Positions 48,716-61,600 of a DNA stretch of 64,000 bases are shown here, piece after piece. Positions within the stretch are counted from its first letter, which is position 1; each line of letters starts with the position of its first letter. Below the pieces are notes generated by a model. The model ran no database searches, was not told the origin of the DNA, and worked only from the letters and a program-made list of their open reading frames with translations. Origin of the DNA: Hirudo medicinalis (taxonomy: Eukaryota; Annelida; Clitellata; Hirudinida; Hirudinidae); assembly GCA_011800805.1 (NCBI GenBank), contig MPNW01000062.1, positions 94,604 through 158,603 on the forward strand. Reading direction: 5' to 3'. Both the position numbers and the translations under genes were made by a program.

Positions 48716-50372
48716 GTCTTTGAACCTGTGACCTGCAACTAATTTCTAACTTCTAATCTAACTTCTGCAAGCTTGCCGAAGTGCATGTGGGAGTCACCTG
48801 TATTAATGACTTCACTTGAGGAGATCATCGCTGGTGTGAGGCGTTTTCGAGTGGTATCAAAGATCGAGTGGTAGTAATATGCTGCTGTTGTTGTTGTTGT
48901 TGCTGCTGTTGCTGTTGTTGTGCTAACAATATTAGTTGCCGAAGTTATTATGGTCCCGCGCAAACGATACAATGTATTTTTTATTGGACTTCTTAAGTGT
49001 TTTGCCACTTCGGAATGTTTAGAAATTCCATCACCGCAACTCTCTCGCTTTCGCTCTTTTGACGCCTCTATTCTTTGGAAAAACTCATTCTAAAGTTTCG
49101 CTGATGCAAGTTAAAGGCAAAAGTGGAGTTGCAGGTAAGTTTTAAACATCACACAAAAACTGAGTTAAAAGCCCAATTTATCGAACTGAATATCACGAAT
49201 CTAAGCGATAAAGGTAGGAATTATTAATTAGTTCCTAAAACAACCAAAAAAAGAGAAGGGAAGTTATTTTTCGGTCGGTCGACTGATCGTTGCCACTCGA
49301 GTCTCGAGTGGTGGACCTCTCGGTCCCAGCGAGGCAGGAGGGTCAGCCTCTTTGATGCTTTCCATTGACCGAATCGGATCGTCATGTTGCGTGAGGCTAC
49401 GTAATCCGCAGTCCAGTTTTGTTAGCTCGTTGCGTGACCACCTCGTGGCATGTTTATGCAACGTTGGTTCTCACGATGGCCGACTAATTCTCAAAATCGG
49501 CGACAACACCATTAAAGAGACTAACAATGTCTTTTGTTTACATTTTCCGAGTGCCTCCTCCCCTCCCCCCCACAAACACCCGCCTTCATGCTATTAATAA
49601 CAACATTCAATATTACCTAATGACATGCCAATGAAATGTCGAGTGATTATTAATTAAGTGAAAACAAAACAAAGAAAGCTTGAATAAGCTTTAATATTCA
49701 TGCAAATTAGTAACTTAGTTTGACACTGCTTCATATTAATGACTGCCTAAGTGTTAGCCTGGCTCTAGCTTCAACTTCACGGCTTTTAACAAGTTAAGGC
49801 ACAACACAGGTGAGCATTCAGTCAAAGGAAAACAAACAACGAACAGGTGAGTGAAGGATCAAAATGGAGTAGTTTCCAGCGAGCGTTGAGTTTTGGACTT
49901 TAAAAAAAAAATCGAAATATAAATTCATTTGGAGTAAAACATATTTCTCTATTGCGGATATTTGCCACCTTTTTGTCTTCATTGAAGGAAAGATCATCAT
50001 TCCAAGGTATGTTGACTGTGATTTCATGTTTCAATCAGACGGGATTTCTATTAGGATTGATCGAACATTTTTTTCTTTGCTCAAAATTCTCGGCCAAATC
50101 TCTTTTCATCTGAGATCATTAGACGTACGAACCACGACATTTCTTGCTTTGCACGAACGTCTTGTTGCTGCTGCTGTTGTTGTATGGGATTGGTTTGTGA
50201 AGCAAACGACTAGAGATTCAGTGGGAAAAGATTTTATGGAATTGATCGATACCTCCCCACTCACGTCCGTTTGGTCAGTTTGTCAAATTTATGGCTCCAA
50301 ATTTGCGGCTGTCCGCCGGGTACTGAGTTTATTGATCGGAGGAATTTATTATTGTTGAGTCATGAGTTGCTG

Positions 50373-50410
<38 letters not shown>

Positions 50411-51131
50411 TGTTGTTGTTGTTGTATTAAAAATAACAAGAGAATTTATTGGCTAAAAATGGCGCTTATTCTCACAGAAGATGCGTCAACCTCAGCTGAA
50501 TTCGAGGCGTTTAATTTCGGTTTCAAACTTGTGAATGGTTAATTAGGAGAGCGTTTCTAATTATGGATGGGCGATTTATTAACAACTTCTACCTGTATTA
50601 AACTCTCACCTGTGCGACACAGCACTTTCTACAACGTTGTTTTTCTCTCATTTGAACTAACGTTACGAATTCAAGTGGCTTCAAAATCGAGCGAAAATTG
50701 ACATTCCCTCGTAATCCGAGGCGTTTAAAAATTGTTTGTGCAGAGTTTCCATCTTGAACGAATGCTGGATGAGAGGCCAAGGAATGTTTGCAAAATTAAT
50801 CAACCAATTTCCAGCTTATTAATACATTTAATTTATAATAAATCTATAATAATAATATCTATAAATAATTTACTATAAATACGTCTATAATTAACGAGTT
50901 GCGCAAGCATATTTCTTCAACATGTCACCACAAGCTCATGGATTTATTCAAAACTCGAACATAATTCGGCCAACAAATGACGGTTCTAAACCATCATCGT
51001 CCTGGCAGTCGTCGTTCGCATCCAAATTTTTTTTTTTATAATAAATTCTGATTTTTAAAAATTATTTCATTTAGACCTCTTATCTTCTAAATCTCAGATA
51101 CCCAGTTGGATTTATTTGCATCTCCTTCCAG
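48716..51131. other. Intergenic region or 5' non-coding exons of the Ig-domain gene
   Basis: No protein match. Good donor sites occur at 49134 (GCAG|GTAAGT) and 49846 (ACAG|GTGAGT) and could end non-coding first exons spliced to the acceptor at 51131. A 110-codon frame at 50026-50358 is unrecognised and lacks convincing splice support. ATT/GTT and GTT repeats lie at 48884-48920 and 50376-50425. Confidence 0.45.
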
Positions 51132-51152
51132 ACTGTTGAACACTTCCAGAAG

Positions 51153-54100
51153 ATGGAGCGACAGCGCAGGGCGAAGAATTTTCCACCCTCGTTTGACGCT
51201 TCCTCAGCACCGGGAACGGTTGAGGCCGTGGCAGGTCATCCGATAAAACTCTCCGTGAGGGTCAAGGGTAATCCGAGGCCTCAGGTAAGGTGGCAGGTAG
51301 GGCGGAAAAGGGTTAAGCCCTCCAGCAAGTACCGTGTGGATCAAGATGACCAGGGTGTGTGCACTCTCGTCGTCAACAAGTCCGACAAAAACCTGGAGGA
51401 AGGAGTATGGGCGGTAGCGACGAATGATCTTGGAGAGGAGTGTTGCATGATCGAAGTCAGAGTGAATGAAAATGGTTTGTTGATGTTGTTGTTGATTTCG
51501 AGTCGCGAGCCACTTTAGCAAAACCTTTTCAATAACTTATAAAAAGATAAAAACAAAAATTGAAACTCAAGTCAAAAATTTTTTTCAGAGAATTCTGGCG
51601 AAGAGAGTGACCCCCCAAGAACCCTAAATTTCAGGCGCATTGAAGGTTAATTTATTCTCCGTTCAATTCAACTTGCTTCCGTAACTTGGATCTTCAGATG
51701 CTAAACACGATAATAATCAATTTTGTAAAAGTGCTGCATGGAATCGTGTGTCGATGAATTAGACACGCAAATGAGGAGACAAACAAACAAGCAGATGTTG
51801 AGCAGAAAATCGAAAGTAAAAAACTTCTTTCAATAAAATTAAATTCCAATTCGCTTTCAGCGATCACAGGAACACAACAGTCGTCACCTCAGATGCGGAA
51901 GAACAAAATTGAAACTGAAATTGCTCCCGGTAAATCAGGACTTGTTTTTGGACTCCAAGCAAAAAAGAAAAAAGCAGTTTCTTTGTCGAAATCTTTCGAA
52001 CTCGATGAGGACAGAACAGGCAAAAAGCCGAGCAGGATTGACAGGTCAATGGTTGGAGAGTTCAACTTCTTTCGAGAAACTTCGATTCGAAAACCTTCCG
52101 ATCTCACAAGAAACATCCAAGAAACCGTGCGTGCTTCACCGCCTCACGTAACTGCTCCTCGTCTGCTCCACAAACCGCCTCCGCTTCCGGCGAGAACGAA
52201 AACGAACGACTCTGGGATTACTAAAAAAGTTCAAGACAAGCGGAAACCTCCCCAGAACAGGTGGAGAAAGGGTGCCTTCGGCTCTAACAGCTTCATCGCT
52301 ACGTCGAGCGAAGTTGAAATCAATGAAGAGGAGGATGACGAAGATGAGGAACCAATGGAAGCCGTAAGATTAACTAAGAGGAAGAGGAAGAAACTGCCAT
52401 CAATCAACGCCAGTTTTGAGAGCAGCCTCTCATCCGTGAACTCTGTCTGCCTTGAGACAAATTTTGACGACTGTGCTCCGAAACTCACCGAGGAAAAAGA
52501 TTCATGGCAACTTGAAACCGAGTTTTCCAGCGACTTCGTTCCGAATGAGGATGATGGTAAACTGGAGGCAGACGTTATTGCACAGGTAAACAAATTGCCC
52601 GCTCAGCAGGGGGATGGCGACGCTTGGCAAATGAATGGGACTGAAATTAATCGCTTTTGTCACGATTTGCTATCAAACCTGCAGGAGATAAATTTAGTTG
52701 ATTACCGCCAAAGTAATAACATTCAGACGCAAAAAGAGACCAAGACTTCTAGCGGCTCTGAGGACTCAGACTTTCAAATGGAAGCATATTGTGAATCGCC
52801 TAAGCGAAGGCATTCATTTAAAATTGACTCACAAATCAAAGGCTCGTCCATTATCCGACCAAAATCGCCAAAACATGAAGTCGAAGAAGCTGCACAGCCA
52901 CCATCCAACCAAGTCTGCATTCAGGAAATATTTCCGCGCGAACAAATTTCCGTGGAAAATTCGCCATCTGCATCGAATGATGAAGACGACGACGATGACG
53001 ATGAAGAGGAAAAAGAGGAGGAGGTGGAGGAGGTGGAGGAGGAAGAAGGTGAGAAGATCGAGAGAGTAGAATCGAAAGAAACAGCGGAAATTCCAACGAG
53101 CGATGTGAGAGGTGAAGTTTCAACGGATGAGGAGACTCGAGAAGATTCTGGAAGTGTCGCGGCTGACGAATCGACGTGCTCAACTTCTTCAGGATCTGAA
53201 TTAGGTGCGGAAAGGGAAGAGGAAAGCCTGAAAAATTCCATCGAGAAGGAAACAAGCGATGACGATGATTCTCGAGAAAATTGCAATAACGACGACAAAA
53301 ATAGCCACCACGTGTCAGACGTGAACAACAACGATGACGACACTAACAATAACAACAGCCAAGGAAATTCGTCAGCTGTCAAATCAACGACCATGCAGTT
53401 CATAGACACCGATGAAAGCGAGGAAGAATGGCCCGCACCTCCATCAGCTGAGATATTGAATTCCCTCATATCACGACCTTCGCTTTTTCCAAAGAAACAC
53501 GACAATCACAAGAATGCCTACAACAGCAACATTAGCACCGGCGCATACAACAACAACACCGACAACAGTCCAATTGCTGCACACAAGCGTCCGCTAATCC
53601 AAACAGGTTTAAACATCCTCAAAGAGCACGATAAACAAAAATCAAATTCTTCTGCAGACTTTCAACCACCTGCAGCTAAAGCAGACGTTCATCACTTGGC
53701 CGCTCACACGTCACCTTCTCCCACCTACAGGGACGCCATCTTGGAGAGGGCAGGAGCACTTGGATTCGCAAGTTCGCTAAAAAGTTTGAAGGGCTACATG
53801 GCCGGTATGGCATACAAGAAGGTCGAATTCAAGGTCAATCAAAATGATGGACACGAAAATGAAGGACGAAGCTTTTGTGGCAACAAAACAACTGCGGAAG
53901 AGGTGAAATCTTCGCTGAAATTTGAGCCAGAAATCGACAGGAATTACAAAAGCGGAGGGGAATCGGCACGAGACGAAGGAGCAAATGTGAACTCGTCTCC
54001 GTGGCAATTTGAGGAGCCCGGGAAAAACCATATCGAAGATAAGAATGAAAGACGGAGCGGTGAAAAGAAATCCGTAAGGTTTCTGGAAGATGATCCGAAA

Positions 54101-54745
54101 CTCTCAGACAACGAAGTTTCGAGACAACGAAACGTATTCAAGACATTCGTACAGCCAGAGGAGCTTGTTTGCAGACCCAACCACTCGACGTATACATCTT
54201 CCAGATGGCATGATCCAACAACAAACAAACGCCAATTCTTTTCCACCAACATGCCAACGCAGATCAATGGAGAGAAGCAGACGATGCGATTTGCGTTTGA
54301 TGAGCGCCACGCAAAGAAAGAAGCGCGTCCGAATGAAGACGGCATGACGAGTCCAGTGACTGTGCACGAATACGGAGAACTCATTTCTTTCAGCCAGCCG
54401 TTTCTAGAGGGAAGCCAAAAACCAGACACACTCGATGAACTTGCCGAACAAACCATCAACGAGGTTGTGACCAACAAATGTACCGTCAGAGAGGCCGTGA
54501 AGAACATACTCAAAAACAGAAAGGATTGCTCAGAAAGAGCTCCCGACAACCTCTGGTCTCAGTCCAACGACGGGGCTCGTCTGCCGCTGAACTTCGAGCG
54601 CAGACTGGAAAACTATCCCATGTTTCTGACTGACGTCGAACGTCACACGAAACGGCTTGGCATGGAAATGGCAGCGTCCCATGCGCGACTCTACCCAGGT
54701 ATAAACAACCCTAGCGTGAAGCTCCCCGAACCTCATTTCGTCTGA
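51153..54745 (+). CDS. Ig-domain protein with long acidic disordered region (unclassified)
   Basis: Three exons, 51153-51474, 51589-51645 and 51861-54745, join in phase (G|AG, G|CG) into 1,087 codons. The first Met has a strong context (AAGATGG) but coding could extend upstream: the exon opens at an acceptor at 51131 with TVEHFQK in frame. Residues about 10-105 form an I-set Ig domain (Trp in VRWQVGRK, Asp/Gly/Val strand, GVWAVATNDLGE). Both canonical disulfide Cys are replaced (Ser in IKLSVRV, Ala in VWAVATN), as in intracellular titin/obscurin/palladin-type domains. The rest is low-complexity: Asp/Glu runs, Lys/Arg clusters, Ser. A compact, less biased C-terminal 150 residues (DELAEQTINEVV to the end) may be a domain. 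No family recognised. Confidence 0.7.
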
Positions 54746-54883
54746 TGGCAATTTTGAGCGACCAACTCCCAAGAGCGTGATCGGCTTTTCGAAAGCGAAG
54801 TGACCACGATTTTGTATACAAATTTTACAAGTTTATAACTTTTTGTTGACATTTTTCCTGTCGAAACTCTGCTGGGAGGTCGT

Positions 54884-54925
54884 GTGTGTGTGTGCGTGTG
54901 TGTGTGTGTGCGTGTGTGTGCGTGA
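54884..54925. repeat. GT dinucleotide run in 3' flank of Ig-domain gene
   Basis: About 20 GT units with three GC interruptions, 140 bases after the stop codon; probably in the 3' UTR. Confidence 0.9.
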
Positions 54926-55654
54926 CATTAAGTTGACTCGATTGGTGCGTTATTTTATATAGTTTTACGAATCTTCTGATGTTTGTGATTATCTTGAGAT
55001 TTGTAATCCTCAGAATCCTCAGATTTGTAATTAGACTCTCGCCTGCGTGATTGTGTAACTGGTTATTCCGACTTTCGCTCTTTGGACTTCTCAAGTTGTT
55101 TTTATCGTGATTTCATCGTTAATGATTAATGTTAAAGTGAGAAATGTAACAGAAAATCATGTTTTAAAGTTGTTTTTATATAAATCACTTTCAATTAAGA
55201 CAAAATAATTAAAAGACCCCTTAAGTCATACGTCAAAAAGTATGAAACTGTCTTGTTGGTGTTTTCGATAACAGTCAACCTCCTGGTTGGAATACTCCTT
55301 GGCATGGCCATCAATCCCCGTATTTTCAAATCTCTTAACTGGAACTTTAGGTGAGCATCAAATAGTTTTGTTAGAGTTTCTTCTTGAGATCCCATTGCTA
55401 GATGTGGATTCTATTCTGTTCAACAAAGATCATCATCGACCTTAATGCTTCAGTTTCGGTAAAACTTTCTGACGAGGAAACATTATTCACTGCAAACACA
55501 ATCCGTTTACCAGCCCTAGCTAGGGAACTGCTCAATAATTTGTGGCTAAAGAGTCGCTCCTACGAGTTTTATTGCACGCCTGACACGTCCAAGAGAACGG
55601 AGGAAAAGTAAGAAATATTTCATAAAACTAACATGAAAATTTCATTTGCTCCTT
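54926..55654. other. Convergent intergenic spacer
   Basis: Lies between the stop of the plus-strand Ig gene and the stop of the minus-strand FN3 gene. It holds the minus-gene polyadenylation signal at 55568-55573. Plus-strand frames at 55200-55349 (hydrophobic) and 55402-55611 are treated as unsupported; see findings and rejections. Confidence 0.55.
55568..55573 (-). promoter_or_regulatory. Polyadenylation signal, FN3 membrane protein gene
   Basis: AATAAA on the minus strand, 82 bases beyond the stop codon at 55655. The distance suits a short 3' UTR. Confidence 0.65.
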
Positions 55655-58600
55655 TCATATCGGGGTTTCTTTGATCGCCTTTTCCTCTGATATCCTTTCC
55701 AGGTCGGCTAGCGGAGGGGCTGTCATTTCGTCCGTGACTTCTGCGAGATACACAAATCTATAAATGTTCCAGCTTTGAAGACGTGACTGAAAAAGGAAGG
55801 GATAATCCAATCGACTTCACTCACCTTTTTGTGAGGTGTGTCCGACCTCGATGTTGCTGAAAATATTCGAATCGATTTAAATTGATAATAATTAAAACCG
55901 AGAGGAAATGTTTAATCTGGGAAGGCGTCGCTCGTCGAACCGGGCGGAGTAGATAAAAGGAATTTATTTGCCGGGTCGGACTGCGAATACGAATTCTCGA
56001 TTAATCTGTCCGTCACATATCACATCAAGCATTCAGCCAACAAATAACTTCTCGGCCTCCGATCGACATATTTGTTAATCTACCAATGATTCCAGGCGAT
56101 CACAACCGCTGGCCATAAACAAACCACTCGAGAAAGATAGGGACCGGCAAGAGAAGTGCACATCCACTCCAGCAATCGTGTTCCACTTCTTATTCATGGA
56201 CACGTTTGCACTTTTGAAGAGAAACTGAATACACCTCGCGAGAAAGCAAGATGAGCTCTTAAAAACACTCAGACATTCGAGGGAAGTGTCCAGTGTCCTA
56301 GTGATCAAGTTACTGCTGTTTCCATGTCTATTAATGTCAGCGTGGATTTTAAGGAATTCCATATTTTGTAGGAAATTCAATTCAAACTATTGGTTTGTGA
56401 CAAAAAGCAGTGAATAGAAAGCTCTATTCATGATCTCAAAATAAAGGATCCATCACCCAAAATTTCAGAGGCAGAAGCAGGAATGCAGACGAGGAAACCT
56501 TGAATTTGGAGTAAAAAGCGAGGCATTAACATTTTCTTTACCCGAGCAAATATTCAATTAGAAAGCTCTTTACGTCGAAAAATCTGTCTCGATAACCATG
56601 GCCGTGCAATAGATTCAAGCTCTCAATCGAATTAATCTGGTCGGTATTCCTTTACCACTGATGTGCAAGGCATTGGAGTCAGATTAAATTCAGAGAATTT
56701 TCATCTCAGCCGATTGCAGACCAATAAAAATCTACTCACTTGTGCTGGTTCTTGAGCACTCCGTCAACCTGATGCGGTCCGATGTATTTGACGTTTCCTG
56801 CAATTGAGGAAGGTCATTATTTGGCCAGCAATTTACTTCTTAACGATTCCCCCTGGGGATTGGTTAAATGGTACTAGATGGATGTCGACGATGGGCCGTT
56901 AAACATGCCCGGCCTTGTTACTGGCGCCAATTAGACAGTTTTGAGAGACAGCATGGTGCTTTGTCTTTACGGCAGGAACATTTAAGATCCTGTTCAGCAA
57001 TTAGCACTCAAAGGCGAGACGTGAATGCAAAGAAAATGAAATTTCCTCGTCTTCTCAAATGCTTCAACCCTCGATTCTGGGAATGAGGCATCGATACGCT
57101 GCATAAAATATCCGAACGGTGGAATTACAAGAAATGCCATTAATACCAGTAGTGAATATTTTTGTATCAAGAGGAAACCATTTCTTTAATTGCGAGTTGA
57201 ACGTGGTTGCTTTCCAAAATGTTATGTTATTCATGCTATATTTCTATCGCCTCTCAAAATAAATATAACAGAATAAATGTTTTTATCAAAAACATTCTTT
57301 CCGTATTTTATACTTTTTAATAAAATATTAAATATTATTTTATTTACAAAAGACTTTAAAAGACTAATAACAAGGAAAGTATGAAGTCGTCCAAGCATGA
57401 AAGATTCTATTCACGGGAAAAACATAAAGGTTTGCTAGAATCTGGATCAGGAACCGAAAGCTCGAAAATGTTTACGTTGTTTGATCTGATTTGGATAGAG
57501 ACGGAAATCACAAATTTAAAGCGAACTTCTCAGATAAATCACACTATCACGCAACGGTACTGGAATGAAATGGGACTTTTCCATTCGGATGGGTGACTTG
57601 TTCGCCCTGCGAAATTTCCTCTCTACGTGAAATAACTTTATTAGCTTACCATATCTGGATGAGATTTTCTCCCGCTGCCGCCATTTGACGAAGTACTTGA
57701 AGGCAATGATGGAGCATATCACAGCAAAAATAAGGAATACCAAAAGACCCATGAGGCCCCCCACTGCTGAGCTGGTCAGGGCACCAACGAACGGTAACAG
57801 ATCGGCTGAAAACAAAACTAATTTTATCTAAAGATTATTACGCATTTTAACGCATTACAGGATTTGAAATTCCCACGAGGTAAATGCTTATTTGACGAAA
57901 TAAAATACATTGTAACTAAAAATAATATTAGTCCGGTGCATCGCCAGCGTTACAGCGTACTTTCTGAAATGATCAAATCCACTACAAGTCTGGAAAAGTC
58001 ATTTAGACTCGTGAATAACTTCAACTCAGTTGAAAAGAGAATCAATTGTGAAGATATTTAAAGCTAATAACGGAACACAGGACAATAAATATTCGACATT
58101 AAAGACAAGATGAATGACCGACTTTCGTTGCATTAAAGCAGTTTTGATTGTCGCCTGTCCTATCAGTGCTCAACACGTGTCCCTCATGATACCTCGAAGG
58201 AAGCAGAAAGAGCTGCCTTAGGAACTTAGAAAATCTTAGAGTTTCGATTTACCGAGTACTGAGTAAGAAGTACCGCTGAGAATCTGAATTCGTGAATAAA
58301 ACAGCGAGGTAATGTCGCGCTTGGGCGGGATCATAAAGTAGTGACCGACTTGATAAAGTGCAGACGATCAACCGGGCCTTCAAGTCAGAGACCTTGATGG
58401 AAAGGACACGCTCCAGAGAGCAAAGAGGAGTAGCGATGTGGATTCTAGGAGTTATAGGGTAGTGAAAAATGTTTTTGAACAAAGAATTAGACACAAGAGT
58501 CGCTGGTTCCATCATCAGATGATTTCTGATTTAAAAAAACGTTGAAAGTCTTCCAAAGCGAACGAAGATCAAGAGCAGGCAAATTAAATTTTTAAAGCAT

Positions 58601-61600
58601 TTAAGCAAACATTCAGCTTTCAAAGATTTGGTCGACAAATTCTGAACGGAATTCGGAATCGATGGAGAGGAAGATAAAGGAGATGCAAACGTGCGATAGG
58701 AGAGTCCCGTCACGTGACAAAACATCTCCTAATGTCGTGGCAATCTATTACAATGGGCTTTAATGTAATCTCCGGAAAAAGTTTTCTAATAAAGGCAGAC
58801 ATAATGATTTATGACGTCAGAGATGAAGATACCTCCCTTAAGGTCTTACGGAAGCCTAGAAAAGTTCACCAGAAGTAAAAAGATGCAGCGGAGAAGAGTT
58901 GATATTAAGTTTTTGAAATACTTGTAAAACGTCAACAATGCTTGGAATTTTGCATTCTCAAATCAATTTCATTGTTGAAAACATCCAAGGACGCAGACAC
59001 AATGGCGTAAATGAACTTCATTTGTGCTGGTATTTCGTTGAAATAAGTTCATTTTTAGTATAAAACTGCATTCAAGAGCACAATGATCGATAGAAAATTG
59101 CAAGTACAGAAGCACTTCGTCCGTGTTCTTTGACGGAGGCGTGCACGAAATCAAATGTACTTCTCCTAACCATCTGTTTTCAGAGTAAATATTTGACTGG
59201 CGTTGCTTCGTCTCTGACCGTTTACACTGAACATTCGGAAGCTGTATGAGGCACCTCGGGAAGCTGTCGTCCACAGATGGTGGGTTTGACCGGAGGGTAT
59301 CCTTTCCTCCAGGGCAACCCATTGACCCATGGTTTTGAACTGGATGAGATAATATCTCACCGGGAGGAACGTGTCCTCACTGTTGGTCTCTCCCTGGATG
59401 GGCAGGAGAGGCGGCTGCCAGGTTATGTTGAGACCCGCTCGTGTCTGAAAAACGTGAAGACTCGTGGGGGGCAGGAGACGAACTTCTGTAAGATTGGATT
59501 TTAATAATTGTTAATTGGCTGCCGATAGTAATAACCTGTAACATCCTAAGAATATATCTTTGAATAATTTCAATTACATCCTTTGACGTGGCGCCATATA
59601 AATATTCTTTTGTTATTATTATTATTATTATTATTATAGTTGTTATTATCTTCACAAATGATTGATAAAAAAATAGAATTTTACGTTAAGGCACGGTCTT
59701 ATAATACCTCACTATTTATAAGAGCTCACTATTTATGACTCAAAAACCGTAAAATTGTCAGGAATCCAATGGGCTCAGTAAAATCACACATCAAGGACTC
59801 AGAACAGCCAAACTCGTAGTTTCAAGGGGTTAATAGCTCATCATACCGGGTCGTTCATCTCAATTATTTCGCCACTACAAAACCACTCCGCCAGGAACAG
59901 GGGAGTTCTCAGATCTGAAAGGAAGAACCATTAAGCAGCCCGCGGATGACGGGCGAGTGAGTGGCTGGAAAATATGTGCGGGGAGCTCCAAATTAAGATT
60001 TTTTACCCAGATAAGCATGTCTTAGTTTTATTTTAGTTTTTCAGTTTTTATTTAAAGCAGAAGGCAGTCACGATATCGAATAATTGCAAATGATTATGGA
60101 TCAGTAATCACTGTTTATTACTATAATTAATATAATAAATTATGATAAATAATAACTAATTTAAATATTAAATTATGATAAATATCGGATATGTAATTAA
60201 CTCGTAAGTTCGTCTCTACCTTCTCCGGGATCGACGTCATTATCGTTGTTTTTGTGTTCTCCTTCTGATCTTTCGTACTCATCATCATCACCGTCACCAT
60301 CTCCGTCACCATCTCCATCACCATCTCCATCACCATCTCCGTTGTCGTCATCTTCGTCGTCCCTGTCCTCGCTGTATTCCTGGGTTACGTAATCCATGGT
60401 GGAGTTGCTCCTTCTACTGTTTGAGTGGGACACTGAATGGTGATTGGCATTGACATCAGATGATTCTGCAAGACATCAACAAGCAAGGCACCAGTCAGTC
60501 AGACTGGACTCATGATTTATGCGTAATTTAAGTGATTTAAGGAGGTTTATGAATGAATTGTATTTATTTTAAAATATTGGCAGTGGAATTTAAGTTGCAT
60601 TACCAGGAAGATTAGTTTAAAAGCTTCAAAACATGTCACAAATTGTTGTTGGCCAGTTTAAAAAATTAATAAACTGGTTACGAATGCACGTTCATGGTGC
60701 AGTTAATAAAAATGTAATTTCGTTTTGAAATGTTGGCGCCAAACAGCAGCAGATGGTAAATACACCTTCATTCTATTTCCTGCTCTTCAGAGGAAGCCTC
60801 ACGAGTGGAGTGTTAATCATGGCTGAATTTGTACAACAAATTGTTCAACAAATTGTATAAACAAACTGTGCAACAATGTGAATTTGTGCAACAATTCACC
60901 CGAAAAGTTCATTGTACTCATGTTGTTGTGGTCATCAATTATTCGAACCGGCCATGATTACAAATTACTCGTCAAAAAAATCTTTTAATTTTTCAAAAGA
61001 TGGTTACTTTTAAAATATTCATGTATTTACGATTTACAATTACAATGTTGCAGTAACTGTTGATTGGTTGTAGTTTGGTGGAACGCGTGCAGAATGACAA
61101 GGACTGAAACAGAAAGGTGCGTCACTTATCAATTATTGAAGATGACAATGAAAGGGGCTGAAAGCACGAAAATATATTTTTAGGAGCAGAAAATATTTTT
61201 GAATTTAAAATTCATTGGAAATTATATTTCAATATTTGAATAAAACATTTGAAAGCATCCAAGTGGTTTTACATCAAGCAGTTCTCAAAAACTCATTTTG
61301 TGCAGGCAATTGCCAAAATGTTACTAATACGAATGTTTCAACAACAAAACAAAGGATAATATTTATAGCTGCAAACAATAAGAAAATTACTCGAAATATT
61401 GTAATTAATAATATTAATAATAATATAACAATGAAATAAAATAATAATAATAATAAATTATAATAATGTAATGAATTCGACATTAATAATTGTGATAATT
61501 TAATTGTGAATCATAATAAATTCAATGCGGACCAACCTTTTGTGGAGCAGGCCATGGAATTGCTTGTCATTTCAACGTCATGAAGAGAGGTGGAAGAGAC

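Noticed and set aside
50026..50358. 110-codon plus-strand frame upstream of the Ig gene
   Set aside because: No recognisable protein, no good splice sites in phase, and it sits in a repeat-rich intergenic stretch.
52921..53505. 194-codon minus-strand frame, rich in Ser and Leu
   Set aside because: Antisense shadow of the acidic, triplet-biased long exon of the Ig gene.
55402..55611. 70-codon plus-strand exon ending in a good GTAAGA donor
   Set aside because: No family match; it overlaps the AATAAA that ends the minus-strand FN3 gene, and its frame does not join the hydrophobic frame before it (the phase-compatible reading is a different one).
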